A program made the translations under genes and the position numbers. Shown here piece after piece: positions 10,701 to 17,704 of a DNA stretch of 64,000 nucleotides; within the stretch, counting starts at the first letter, position 1, and each line of letters opens with the position of its first letter. This stretch comes from CAWDJT01 sp963828705 (GTDB lineage: Bacteria; Desulfobacterota; Syntrophobacteria; Syntrophobacterales; Syntrophobacteraceae): positions 1-64,000 of the forward strand of contig CAWHGA010000047.1 in the NCBI GenBank assembly GCA_963828705.1. The letters are read 5' to 3'. Under the pieces are notes generated by a model that saw only the letters and a list, made by a program, of their open reading frames with translations, was not told the DNA's origin and made no database searches.

Positions 10701-13700
10701 GATGTTCCACCGCGATAGCTTTGCCGAGGCCACGCAATGGAGACTGAGCGATGGCCGGCGGGCTGGTCTCCACGCCAGTTGTTTGGGCTCCCCTGGTCAC
10801 CAGCCAGAGCTGAGGTGTTCCTTTCGCGTCGTGTTCGGCCCATGCTTGAACAAAGTGCATGACACTGTGACACCCACGGGACTGCGCAGACTCAAGGGAA
10901 TCGAGGGTTGGTTCTCCGGCATCCCAGGAATTGAGACTCCAGAGGTGAATCACACCCAGGCACGGCAGCCGGTCTGGGGGCAAGACCTCAGCCAAAAGCC
11001 GCTGCATCTCTTCAAGTCTCTCCGGCGAAACCCTGTATTGGTCTATACCGACGCGCTCATATGCATCACCCTCCCAAACCATGACGCAGGACTGGCCTTG
11101 GGAAGAGAGTTGACCGGCGAGCTTTTCGGCGACTCCTGAACCATCCGCAAAAATGAGCCAGCTTCCCGAAGCTTCGATGTGAGGGGTATCCGTTGCTACC
11201 GGTTTTCACCTCTTCGGAAATTTGCGCACCTCTGGCAAGAAGCACGACTTGCCCGGTCTCATTCACACCGTCTTGATCCGAAACCGCAACCACCTCGGAA
11301 AAACCGACATCTCCAAGCAACCCCTTCCATTTCTCGCGGGAAAGAAGGGGGTAGGAGGGTCTCAGGTCGTGATCGCTGAATCGCCACCAGCCTTCCGTCA
11401 GCCCGAATACGAGGTCGACGTATCTTGAGGGGTTGTCTGATTCGAGAAGGATCAACAGTCCCTGCGATGTGAGAAGTTGCTGAATGTGCTGTAGGGCCTC
11501 GCGAAGATCCCGGGTCGCATGCAGTACATCCGATGCCAGTATGATATCAAAGCTATGATGCGGGAAGACCCTGCTCCTGCGGGTCTTTTTCGATGTCCAG
11601 AACCTGGTAGGTGATGCAGGAATAGTCCCGAAATTTCTGTTCACATCGGCTGAAAAAAGCGTTGGAAGCGTCCGTCAGGAAGTACTCTGTCCTCTCCCGT
11701 GGCAGTTGTGGCAGAACGTGTGAGGTCATGCCACCGGTTCCAGCTCCGATTTCGAGGATGCGGACTTTTCGGCCGGCAGGGAGATCTGCCAGCGCGGTGG
11801 AGACGACCCCACCCACCGATATATTGTAGGGGAGAAAGGAAGGGGCATCCTGGTAGAGATGTTCGGCCGTTGTGAACGGTCCATCCGGAAAGAGAAGCTG
11901 CAGGGGGTTGACTTCCCCTCGAAGCACCTCGGCAAGACGCTCTCCACATCCACCGAGCAGGCTCATTTCCGAGTAGAATGCGGGAAACCCCATGATTATT
12001 GATTTCCAGGTCCCCCGGAGGTCCATTTGCGGCGGCAACTGGACGACCTCCCACTCCTCCCCGGACTTTTGCAGTACTCCATCCTTTCGAGCATTTGCAG
12101 CAAACGATCCAGCAAACGTCCATAGTGCGGTGCCACAGCCAGTTGCCGCATCAGCCCCGCAATGGTGATATCGCTGCCTTACCGCGGGTTCCCAGCCGAG
12201 GTCACATAAGGCGTGATAGACATAACCGGAGCAAAGCGCACCCAGGTCGGCTTCGATCTTCTTGAACTGTGCTTGCCACGCAAGGGTTTCACGCAGCATG
12301 GGGTTGATTGTGGAGCTGAGATGCCTGACGATTTCAGTTGGGCTCGGCATATAGTCCGCAGGCCGGTGGCTCTGCTCCTGGTCGGGCCGCGGTTTCAGCT
12401 GCCAGCGCAACTCATAGATCAAGTCGTCAAGGTTCTTGCTGGCGACGGCGTGTGCCGACTCAACGGCCTGACAACGGAAACCGAGGATTTCCGCCGCAAG
12501 GTTGCCATCCGCGTCGTAGACTCTTATCTCGCCTTCCAGGAGTTTGGGGCTCCCTTTGAGAAGCCTGGCGTGGCTCCATAACCGATCTCCCGGGCGCCGG
12601 TAAAATCGGATTTGTTCTACATACACCGGAAGGAAGACATCGTTGCTTGCCACCATCTATTTCAGAAGGCAGCGGTAGGGCACCGCTGAGAACCTGAAGG
12701 CATGAATCGAGAAGAGCAGGATGGAAAAGGTAGTCCCGGATTTCGGGCCGAAGATGATCGGGAGTCCTGACCTCGCCAAGCGCTTCGCCGTCCCTTCGCC
12801 AAAGCCGCTCGATGCCCTGAAAAGAAGGGCCGAATTGGAGTCCTACTCGGTTGAAGTTGTCGTAGCAAGTGCTCCTCGACCATTCGTCGATACAACGCCT
12901 GCGGATGTCGTCAATCATCAGAGGGTGACTCGGTTTTGCGTCGTGACTCGGAGCGAAGTCTCCCACAGGCGTGCAGAACCCAAGGTTGATTGGATTCCTT
13001 GCCGCGACTGCAGATATGAAAAGACGAGTCGTCTCTAGAGATTGTGAATTGGAGGGATTGATGTGCATCCGTTCCGGGGAGATAAAGAGAGCTCTCTGGA
13101 ACTCAACCTCCTCCAAAATGTATCGGCCAGGACCCAACGACTCGCGGGCGGCTGCAATCGCCATTTCTATGTAGGCTGCGGCGGGAAAGACCATATGTCC
13201 CTGAACGCGATGATCTTCCAGATACCGTTGAGCGCTCAGGTCCACTCTCTTTCTCCAGGAAGGATCTGCCGACTTGGAGGTCTTTCCCCAGGAGCGGGTG
13301 AGCCTCAATTCCCAGCCGGGTTTCCCTGGATTCTTCGGATTCATGCCAATAAAGCTCCCGTTGCCACGGGTAGGCGGGAAGAGACACGTGCCGCGCTCCA
13401 TCTTCATGAAACTTCTCCCACTTGACTTCAAATCCCAGGGTGTGGAGGGCACCCAACGACCCCAGCATGGTGAGACGTTCTTCCTCCTTGCGTCGAAGAG
13501 AAGGCAATACGGTTCCTTGTTCGCCGCGATGCATAAGACACTCAGAGATGGTACTGGAGAGGACGGGGTGAGGACTGATCTCGACAAAAGCAGTGTATCC
13601 CGCCTGGATCATGGAATCGATCGCAGGCCAAAACTGGACGGGTCTCCGCACGTTCTGCCACCAGTACTCGGCATCAAACGCACCGTCGCTGACATCCTGC

Positions 13701-16000
13701 CCCGCCACCGTGGAAAAAACCGGAGTGGTGGCAGGCATGGTGCGAAGTCCCTGCAGAGATGCCATCAATTCATCACGCACAGGGTCCATCTGATGGCTGT
13801 GGAAAGCATAGTTCACCCGAAGGAACCTGCAGAAAACCTTCTTCGCATCGAGAGAAGCCGCGATTTGCTCAAGCGCTTCGCCATCGCCTGAAACTGTGAC
13901 TGATGAGGGACTGTTGATCGCAGCAAGGCATACGGACCCTGCGTAGGGTCCGAGAAGCTCTTCGACCTCGTGTTTTGGAAGCCCCACAGCCAGCATTTTC
14001 CCTCTTTCCGGCGCAAGGTCCATACACCGCCCGCGATGAAACATGACCCGCGCGGCATCTTCCAGACTGAGCATCCCGGAAATGTGGGCCGCGGCCGCCT
14101 CCCCTACACTGTGGCCCACAACGGCATCGGGCTCAATCCCCCACGATTGCCAGAGAGCCGCAAGAGCCACCTGCAGTGAGAAAATGGCCGGCTGCGCTAT
14201 GGCCGTGTTGTCAAGGCGGGAACTGGATTCGTCAGCGGTGAGTTCCTCGATGAGGGACCACGTCCCGAACTTGCTGAGCAGACGGTCGCATTTTTCTATC
14301 GTTTCCCGAAAAATTGGCTCCTTCTGCAAGAGTTCGCGACCCATTGCCCACCACTGGGGACCTTGTCCCGAAAAAACAAAGGCCAGTCGCGGCCGGTTGC
14401 CGGCAAACTGCCGCCCGGAATACAGCCCCGGCCTCCTTTCGCCTGCAATGAAAGCCTCAAGGTGTTCGGCCAATTCATCCCTCGAATGGACCACGGCGCA
14501 CAGTCGGTGCTCATGGTGCACCCGACGCAGACTCGCCGTAAACCCTATGTCTTGCAGGGAAGCGGTAGAAAGGGGCCCATCGTTTCTTAATGAGTCGCGC
14601 ATAGCCTGGGCAAGAGACTCCAGAGCCCCAGCACTCCTGGCAGACAAAGGCACAAGGATCGCTTCCTCGTGTGACAAATCGTCGCGGGGCTGATTCACGG
14701 TATCCACTGGAGGAGCCTCTTGAAGGATCACGTGGGCGTTGGTCCCACCAAAGCCGAAAGAGTTCACCCCGGCGATAGCCGGTCGGGAGCCGTTCGGCCA
14801 AGGTTCCAGTCTCGTTGGGACTCTCAAACGAAGTTCGCTGAATGGTATGTAAGGGTTTGGTTTTACGAAATGCAGGTTGGGGGGTATCAAGCGGTGCTTG
14901 ACGGCCAGAGCGGCCTTGATGAGGCCCGCAATCCCCGCGGCCGCTTCAAGGTGGCCGATATTGGTCTTTACCGATCCGATAATACATGGGTTATCAATGG
15001 AACGGTTTTTTGCCATCACAGTCCCAATGGCATGTGCTTCAATGGGATCCCCCACAGGTGTGCCGGTCCCGTGGGCTTCCACATAATCCACTTCGGAGGG
15101 TGCAATCCCTGCCTTGTGACAGACTTCCTCGAGCAAAGCCGCCTGAGCCTCTCGGCTGGGGACAGTGATGCCTCCGGTACGGCCATCCTGGTTTAAGGCG
15201 GTGGCGCGAATGACCGCGTAAATGGGGTCCCTTGCTTTCAGAGCCTCGGACAGACGCTTGAGAACGATTATTCCTGCCCCTTCGCCACGCACAAAGCCAT
15301 TGCCATCCTCATCAAAGGCTTTGCATCGCCCATCCGGGGAAAGCATCGACATTCGACAGAAGCCGATATAGGGATCCGGGATGATGATGGCGTTCACGCC
15401 TCCGGCGAGTGCCATGTCGCACTCCCTGTTCCAAAGACTCTGGCAAGCAAGGTGAACGGCCACGAGCGCCGAGGAACAAGCCGTGTCGATAGCGATACTC
15501 GGGCCGGAAAGGTTGAAACAATAAGAAATACGGTTTGCCGCAATGCTCATGGTCCCACCCGTTGTGGTGTGGCTGTCTATCGACGTCTTGTCTTCAAAGC
15601 TGAGTTGAATTTGAGCGTAATCATGGGTGGATACGCCTACGAATACACCGGTATTCGATTTCTCCCCGCGGCTCAGGACCACCCCGGCGTCTTCCAGTGA
15701 TTCCCAGGCCACCTCAAGCAACAATCTTTGCTGTGGGTCCATGTATGGCGCCTCACGCGCCGAGATGGAAAAAAAGTTGGGATCGAATTGATCGATTTGA
15801 TCCAGGAATCCGCCCCAGCGAGCATAGGTCTTTCCTGGCTTGCCCGGTTCAGGATCGCAAAAAGCACGCTGACTCCAACGATCTTCAGGGATCTCGCGAA
15901 TCGCGTCTACCCCGTTAGCCAGCAGTTGCCAGAAGGAGTGGGGATCATTTACCCCGCCGGGAAATCGGCAACCGATACCTACAATCGCAATTGGGTCCAT
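7454..16000 (-). CDS. type I polyketide synthase KS-AT-DH-MT-psiKR-ER-KR-ACP-TE (reconstructed across frame breaks)
   Basis: Nine successive open frames on one strand together spell a single PKS of about 2,850 residues: ketosynthase, acyltransferase, dehydratase, C-methyltransferase, structural KR half, enoyl reductase, ketoreductase, carrier domain and thioesterase. No frame has its own good start after the first, and each frame stops in mid-domain where the next resumes, so this is one gene with about ten indels (near 13245, 12650, 12172, 12067, 11572, 11185, 10530, 9685, 8735, 7760). All catalytic residues that can be checked are present. The one-module layout with its own MT, DH, ER and KR is that of a highly reducing, iteratively acting PKS, expected to give a reduced, methyl-branched chain released by the TE. 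Product unknown. Confidence 0.85.
7735..8724 (-). CDS. PKS segment 8: acyl carrier protein and thioesterase
   Basis: The ACP has its phosphopantetheine Ser in LGLDSLMAVEL. A linker leads to an alpha/beta-hydrolase thioesterase with oxyanion region LFCLHSTGG, nucleophile Ser in LLGHSLGGVLAL and acidic residue in VGLLDPFLPG. The TE loses frame near 7760, and its catalytic His is in the next segment. A type I TE at the C-terminus implies release by hydrolysis or transfer. Confidence 0.88.
   Translation of the reverse strand: MGISLGRDPELLEGREGPRIRDKVLAAPPEERSALLEAYLREQVARVLATSAAKLDERQPLTELGLDSLMAVELKNRVENDMGVSLPTVEIMKGPSIATLTSLFLAQLTDRDVPPDEAAENFQGKGLAEALNLNPLVLLRRGEKRPPLFCLHSTGGQIHPYLVFADFMDHDLPIYGIQSRALSDHLLEHSSISEMAEDYANLILLKQPAGFHHLLGHSLGGVLALATAAALEKKGQIVKFVGLLDPFLPGDKEELVNLAAIESIESIVSYLQSRVPRIFDSSMEDRVRTLDDHVRVLQETLQVSASRREVAEADGLYLGKSGDSRRNSG
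8636..9655 (-). CDS. PKS segment 7: ER tail and catalytic ketoreductase
   Basis: After the ER tail (VVNAFRHMAQAKHIGKIVV) comes the Rossmann KR: YLITGGMGGLGLTLAEW binds NADPH. The catalytic residues are present: Ser in MFSSVASTIGNAG, and Tyr and Asn in QGNYSAANAFLDG. HTAMVMDDG carries the DD pair associated with B-type stereochemistry. Sense passes to the ACP frame near 8735. Confidence 0.9.
   Translation of the reverse strand: MSEIMQRFEDGTFHPLPFRLFGIGKVVNAFRHMAQAKHIGKIVVSMQDGDALVENVPDGEVGFRSDGTYLITGGMGGLGLTLAEWMVEKGARHLVLVGRNIDPSDRTKEILSKMEGEGAKIVLTSADVSVPEDVDRVVNSIQTTLLPLRGIIHTAMVMDDGVVLQMNRERFEKVMAPKMKGAWNLHFYSRHCPLDFFIMFSSVASTIGNAGQGNYSAANAFLDGFAPYRRQLGLPATTVNWGHMAEVGYVARHGNVSERLNRIGLRGISPHAAMKIMGATIQRNPTQLVAMDIDWHQWNISMNMTTRPPLYGHLIGERSRVAGRQGRAKDSRQSAGSPS
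9660..10733 (-). CDS. PKS segment 6: enoyl reductase domain
   Basis: Medium-chain-dehydrogenase-type ER. Visible motifs are SALNFRDMMKALG, GDECAGRIDAIG, KVLIHAGTGGVGLAAIQIAQ (NADPH binding) and VDIVLNSLAGD. It should reduce the alpha-beta double bond made by the DH. The domain's last residues continue out of phase after about 9685, into EIMQRFEDGTFHPLP of the next frame. Confidence 0.9.
   Translation of the reverse strand: MASAKLSRWNIHNSVADLWISAMKPLKPRSNLSCSRFRPERSMMARTKSQFGATHGMCLDWSGRSLFRPSRDQRHPVRIGEEAFRLEVTTPGILDNLTLRPSVRQAPGPGMVEIQVHTSALNFRDMMKALGIYPTEAGDEALLGDECAGRIDAIGEGVEHLKVGDEVIAIAPGSFASFVTVPAAFVVPKPPHLDFAEAVTIPITFLTAYYALHHLARITRGEKVLIHAGTGGVGLAAIQIAQAAGAEVFTTAGNPEKREFLRRLGVAHVMDSRSLSFADEVMEITGGKGVDIVLNSLAGDAIRKSFSVLSPYGRFLEIGKRDIYQNSKLGLRPFRKNLSFFAIDLSLVMEAKTCCHR
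10315..11082 (-). CDS. PKS segment 5: structural (non-catalytic) KR subdomain
   Basis: Encodes the structural half of a split ketoreductase that precedes an inserted ER, as in mammalian-FAS-like PKSs. The start in the correct frame (SWLIFADGSGVAEKLAG) lies upstream of the first Met. Later strands include CLGVIHLWSLNSWDAG, TPQLWLVTRGAQ and PLRGLGKAIAVEHPQFRCRL, the last being a hallmark of this subdomain. Sense passes to the ER frame near 10530. Confidence 0.78.
   Translation of the reverse strand: MVWEGDAYERVGIDQYRVSPERLEEMQRLLAEVLPPDRLPCLGVIHLWSLNSWDAGEPTLDSLESAQSRGCHSVMHFVQAWAEHDAKGTPQLWLVTRGAQTTGVETSPPAIAQSPLRGLGKAIAVEHPQFRCRLVDLSHEASETEIQSLLLEIQAGEKHDGEDEIAIRGDARYVPRLVRTFALPPIPGSTTPGADWGGSFPIGSHDAWDPGQPYPPAISAPGTGPGNGRDSGTHLGLEFPRYDEGPRDIPHRSRR
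11066..11644 (-). CDS. PKS segment 4: C-methyltransferase C-terminal half
   Basis: Coding sense runs from about 11572 to 11185: FDIILASDVLHATRDLREAL is the post-motif region of PKS C-methyltransferases, followed by LLILLESDNPSRYVDLVFGL and EGWWRFSDHDLR. It continues segment 3 with a one-base frame change. Beyond about 11185 the sense moves to the frame of segment 5. Confidence 0.75.
   Translation of the reverse strand: MNRNFGTIPASPTRFWTSKKTRRSRVFPHHSFDIILASDVLHATRDLREALQHIQQLLTSQGLLILLESDNPSRYVDLVFGLTEGWWRFSDHDLRPSYPLLSREKWKGLLGDVGFSEVVAVSDQDGVNETGQVVLLARGAQISEEVKTGSNGYPSHRSFGKLAHFCGWFRSRRKARRSTLFPRPVLRHGLGG
11553..12656 (-). CDS. PKS segment 3: DH C-terminus and C-methyltransferase domain
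   Basis: The frame resumes the DH at NDVFLPVYVEQIRFYRR and then enters a methyltransferase domain. SAM motif I is clear: VRILEIGAGTGGMTS. Between about 12172 and 12067 the sense lies in a neighbouring frame (DITIAGLMRQLAVAPHYG), so two compensating indels fall within this segment. The domain should add a methyl from SAM to the alpha carbon of the growing chain. Confidence 0.8.
   Translation of the reverse strand: MVASNDVFLPVYVEQIRFYRRPGDRLWSHARLLKGSPKLLEGEIRVYDADGNLAAEILGFRCQAVESAHAVASKNLDDLIYELRWQLKPRPDQEQSHRPADYMPSPTEIVRHLSSTINPMLRETLAWQAQFKKIEADLGALCSGYVYHALCDLGWEPAVRQRYHHCGADAATGCGTALWTFAGSFAANARKDGVLQKSGEEWEVVQLPPQMDLRGTWKSIIMGFPAFYSEMSLLGGCGERLAEVLRGEVNPLQLLFPDGPFTTAEHLYQDAPSFLPYNISVGGVVSTALADLPAGRKVRILEIGAGTGGMTSHVLPQLPRERTEYFLTDASNAFFSRCEQKFRDYSCITYQVLDIEKDPQEQGLPAS
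12460..13587 (-). CDS. PKS segment 2: dehydratase domain
   Basis: From about 13245 down to about 12650 this frame encodes the DH. It shows the HxxxGxxxxP motif as HRVQGHMVFP, with the catalytic His, and the second motif HPALLDSCLQ with the catalytic Asp, so the dehydratase looks active. The first ~115 codons of the open frame are a shadow of the AT region. The C-terminal DH strands continue in the next frame from NDVFLPVYVE. Confidence 0.85.
   Translation of the reverse strand: MSRSVLTPSSPVPSLSVLCIAANKEPYCLLFDARRKNVSPCWGRWVPSTPWDLKSSGRSFMKMERGTCLFPPTRGNGSFIGMNPKNPGKPGWELRLTRSWGKTSKSADPSWRKRVDLSAQRYLEDHRVQGHMVFPAAAYIEMAIAAARESLGPGRYILEEVEFQRALFISPERMHINPSNSQSLETTRLFISAVAARNPINLGFCTPVGDFAPSHDAKPSHPLMIDDIRRRCIDEWSRSTCYDNFNRVGLQFGPSFQGIERLWRRDGEALGEVRTPDHLRPEIRDYLFHPALLDSCLQVLSGALPLPSEIDGGKQRCLPSGVCRTNPILPAPGRSVMEPRQASQREPQTPGRRDKSLRRGWQPCGGNPRFPLSGR
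13103..16000 (-). CDS. PKS segment 1: ketosynthase and acyltransferase domains
   Basis: Open frame of 965 codons from ATG 16000. The KS occupies residues 1-430 with the classical triad: Cys175 in DTACSSALVAVH, His310 in EAHGTGT and His350 in NIGHLEAA. The AT spans about 540-835, with Ser631 in GHSVGE. The substrate-specificity motif at 731-734 is YAFH, a mixture of the malonyl (HAFH) and methylmalonyl (YASH) signatures; the Phe favours malonyl-CoA. The frame loses coding sense at about residue 919, where the DH begins in the next frame near 13245. Confidence 0.93.
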   Translation of the reverse strand: MDPIAIVGIGCRFPGGVNDPHSFWQLLANGVDAIREIPEDRWSQRAFCDPEPGKPGKTYARWGGFLDQIDQFDPNFFSISAREAPYMDPQQRLLLEVAWESLEDAGVVLSRGEKSNTGVFVGVSTHDYAQIQLSFEDKTSIDSHTTTGGTMSIAANRISYCFNLSGPSIAIDTACSSALVAVHLACQSLWNRECDMALAGGVNAIIIPDPYIGFCRMSMLSPDGRCKAFDEDGNGFVRGEGAGIIVLKRLSEALKARDPIYAVIRATALNQDGRTGGITVPSREAQAALLEEVCHKAGIAPSEVDYVEAHGTGTPVGDPIEAHAIGTVMAKNRSIDNPCIIGSVKTNIGHLEAAAGIAGLIKAALAVKHRLIPPNLHFVKPNPYIPFSELRLRVPTRLEPWPNGSRPAIAGVNSFGFGGTNAHVILQEAPPVDTVNQPRDDLSHEEAILVPLSARSAGALESLAQAMRDSLRNDGPLSTASLQDIGFTASLRRVHHEHRLCAVVHSRDELAEHLEAFIAGERRPGLYSGRQFAGNRPRLAFVFSGQGPQWWAMGRELLQKEPIFRETIEKCDRLLSKFGTWSLIEELTADESSSRLDNTAIAQPAIFSLQVALAALWQSWGIEPDAVVGHSVGEAAAAHISGMLSLEDAARVMFHRGRCMDLAPERGKMLAVGLPKHEVEELLGPYAGSVCLAAINSPSSVTVSGDGEALEQIAASLDAKKVFCRFLRVNYAFHSHQMDPVRDELMASLQGLRTMPATTPVFSTVAGQDVSDGAFDAEYWWQNVRRPVQFWPAIDSMIQAGYTAFVEISPHPVLSSTISECLMHRGEQGTVLPSLRRKEEERLTMLGSLGALHTLGFEVKWEKFHEDGARHVSLPAYPWQRELYWHESEESRETRLGIEAHPLLGKDLQVGRSFLEKESGPERSTVSGRSSRSGTYGLSRRSLHRNGDCSRPRVVGSWPIHFGGG

Positions 16001-16105
16001 ACTGATCCTCTTCTGAATGAACAGGTCCTTTGTTACTGAGACGCGCGTGAAGTGGAAGAGAGCCCGCTAAAGGCTGGGTGCCGACACTTTGAACACGGTC
16101 CTTGA

Positions 16106-17272
16106 CTAAGTTCCATGGATGGGCAGTACCAGGGGTGGAGGCGGTTTAGGAGGTTCTCTCATCGGTCTCCGATATCCCCAATGGTCTATGGCGAACATCC
16201 AGTTAGCCTCCACCTTGGCGATGTCCGAGTCGGTGATGGAAAATTCATTCTTTTGGTAATTCTTTTGCTTGGTCAGGTAGGTCTCCATGGGTGCACACAC
16301 ATCTTCCCAGCCAGGCAGGCCCAAGTCGGCATATATCCGTTCCAGCTCGACCATCGGTTGCCTCTCCAGGTCTTCGAACCTGACCTCCGTTAGGCAGCCA
16401 TCAGGAATCAGTTCCCTTTCTGCGAAAAAACGCTTCATCATCTCACGGTAGAACAGAAGAACGTTTTCCTCGATCTCGGCGCATGAGAATTCCTGGAAGG
16501 TCATATGGTCAATCAATGCCCGGTGAAGCTTTTTGGTCGATTTGAACACCACGTAGGGGTCCCGATAGACATGAACAAACTTAGCCCCAGGGAACAGTTC
16601 CGTCAGCATCCGCACACGTGCCGTATTCACGGGATTCTTGAGAACAAGGCGCTTTCCTCCCGATTGGTAACTGGCCTTCTTTAATATTCCCACATAGTCT
16701 TTCTTCCATGCCTTGATTTCGTGTTCCATGACTCCCTGAAAAAGGACATATTTTGAGAATAATTCCTTGCACCGCCTCGGGAAATACCATCCCAGATACA
16801 TCGAATACGGCGATAGGTGGCAGACTGAAAATTCTTCTTCCTGTGGCAGGGAAATGGACAGGTCCATGTTGTCCATCGGTCGCTTGTCGGGCATGACTCG
16901 ACGCAGTATCGGTGGGAGAATCGATGGTTTCGCTAGATATGACCCCGGAACCATGGCCTGAAATACCGAGATGAACGCCAATCTTGGGTCCTGGCTCATG
17001 AGGTTGTGCAGATGGGTCGTGCCCGTGCGCCAATGACCAATTATGAAGATGGGCGGCTCCTTGATCTCCTGCGTCTCGATCCTTTTGGCGTATACCCGGT
17101 CGCGCAAACGCGCCAACGAAAACAACGGGCTGACAAATGTGGTGAAAAGCGCTTTCCAAATATACTTTCTATCCACGCCGCCACTTGTCCTCACTACATT
17201 CAGCCAATGACGGAACGAGTTGATCGCAAGCGGGTGGTGCAACAACGGCGGATATTCGATTCTATTAGTCAT
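16106..17272 (-). CDS. PAPS-dependent sulfotransferase family protein
   Basis: About 388 residues from ATG 17272 (a TTG ten codons upstream is also possible). The 5'-phosphosulfate loop is IIGHWRTGTTHLHNLM, and the 3'-phosphate region appears as VHVYRDPYVVFKSTKK. These mark the Sulfotransfer_3-like family, which moves sulfate from PAPS to hydroxyl groups, often on lipids or glycans. It lies 105 bp upstream of the PKS on the same strand, so its substrate may be a hydroxyl of the polyketide, free or ACP-bound (inference). No signal peptide is seen. Not truncated. Confidence 0.85.
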   Translation of the reverse strand: MTNRIEYPPLLHHPLAINSFRHWLNVVRTSGGVDRKYIWKALFTTFVSPLFSLARLRDRVYAKRIETQEIKEPPIFIIGHWRTGTTHLHNLMSQDPRLAFISVFQAMVPGSYLAKPSILPPILRRVMPDKRPMDNMDLSISLPQEEEFSVCHLSPYSMYLGWYFPRRCKELFSKYVLFQGVMEHEIKAWKKDYVGILKKASYQSGGKRLVLKNPVNTARVRMLTELFPGAKFVHVYRDPYVVFKSTKKLHRALIDHMTFQEFSCAEIEENVLLFYREMMKRFFAERELIPDGCLTEVRFEDLERQPMVELERIYADLGLPGWEDVCAPMETYLTKQKNYQKNEFSITDSDIAKVEANWMFAIDHWGYRRPMREPPKPPPPLVLPIHGT

Positions 17273-17368
17273 GCACAAGCTCAAATCAGCCCTTGCCGGC
17301 AAAGCAGGGGCCTTGAAAAATCGATCAGATCAAAAACAGTTAGCGTATCACCTAACCGCAACACTGAA

Positions 17369-17704
17369 TCATACAAAGAATGATCGAACCATCGCAATCC
17401 CAAACGAACTTTCGAGATGGAAAACGTCCGAATCTTTAAAACGTTGGCACGCAACAGTCGCCGTCTTGCCAGCCGCATGCTCCTGGTCCAGTTCATCCAG
17501 GAACCACCAGCCCCTGCCGCACAGCTTGACGATGCTCTTCCGGCAGGGCGTCCAGGTTGCAGCCGTCATTGAGTTATTTCTGTAGGTATCCTGGGATTTT
17601 CTGACAGAACGCTCGAGCTGTTGTTTCCCCTCTTCGGTATTGTGAAAGACCAAGTGACGAGTCTTTTCCATAATGATGTCGAGCGTACTCTTGATCTCTG
17701 CCAT
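17369..17704 (-). CDS. small protein of unknown function (frame broken)
   Basis: Start ATG 17704 has a clear AGGAGA ribosome site about six bases ahead. The first ~30 residues (MAEIKSTLDIIMEKTRHLVF) look like a real helical protein. After about 17605 the best coding sense moves to another frame (KIPGYLQK, then after a TAA triplet LNDGCNLDALPEEHRQAVRQ) and returns near 17500 (FLDELDQEHAAGK). I do not recognise the family; helix-rich and charged, it is probably cytosolic. It is the first gene of the minus-strand run that leads into the sulfotransferase and PKS. Confidence 0.5.
   Translation of the reverse strand: MAEIKSTLDIIMEKTRHLVFHNTEEGKQQLERSVRKSQDTYRNNSMTAATWTPCRKSIVKLCGRGWWFLDELDQEHAAGKTATVACQRFKDSDVFHLESSFGIAMVRSFFV

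Noticed and set aside
7454..16000. Separate stand-alone genes for ER, KR, ACP-TE and MT
   Set aside because: No internal start has a ribosome site, the frames break in mid-domain and the next resumes the same domain, so one PKS gene is more economical.
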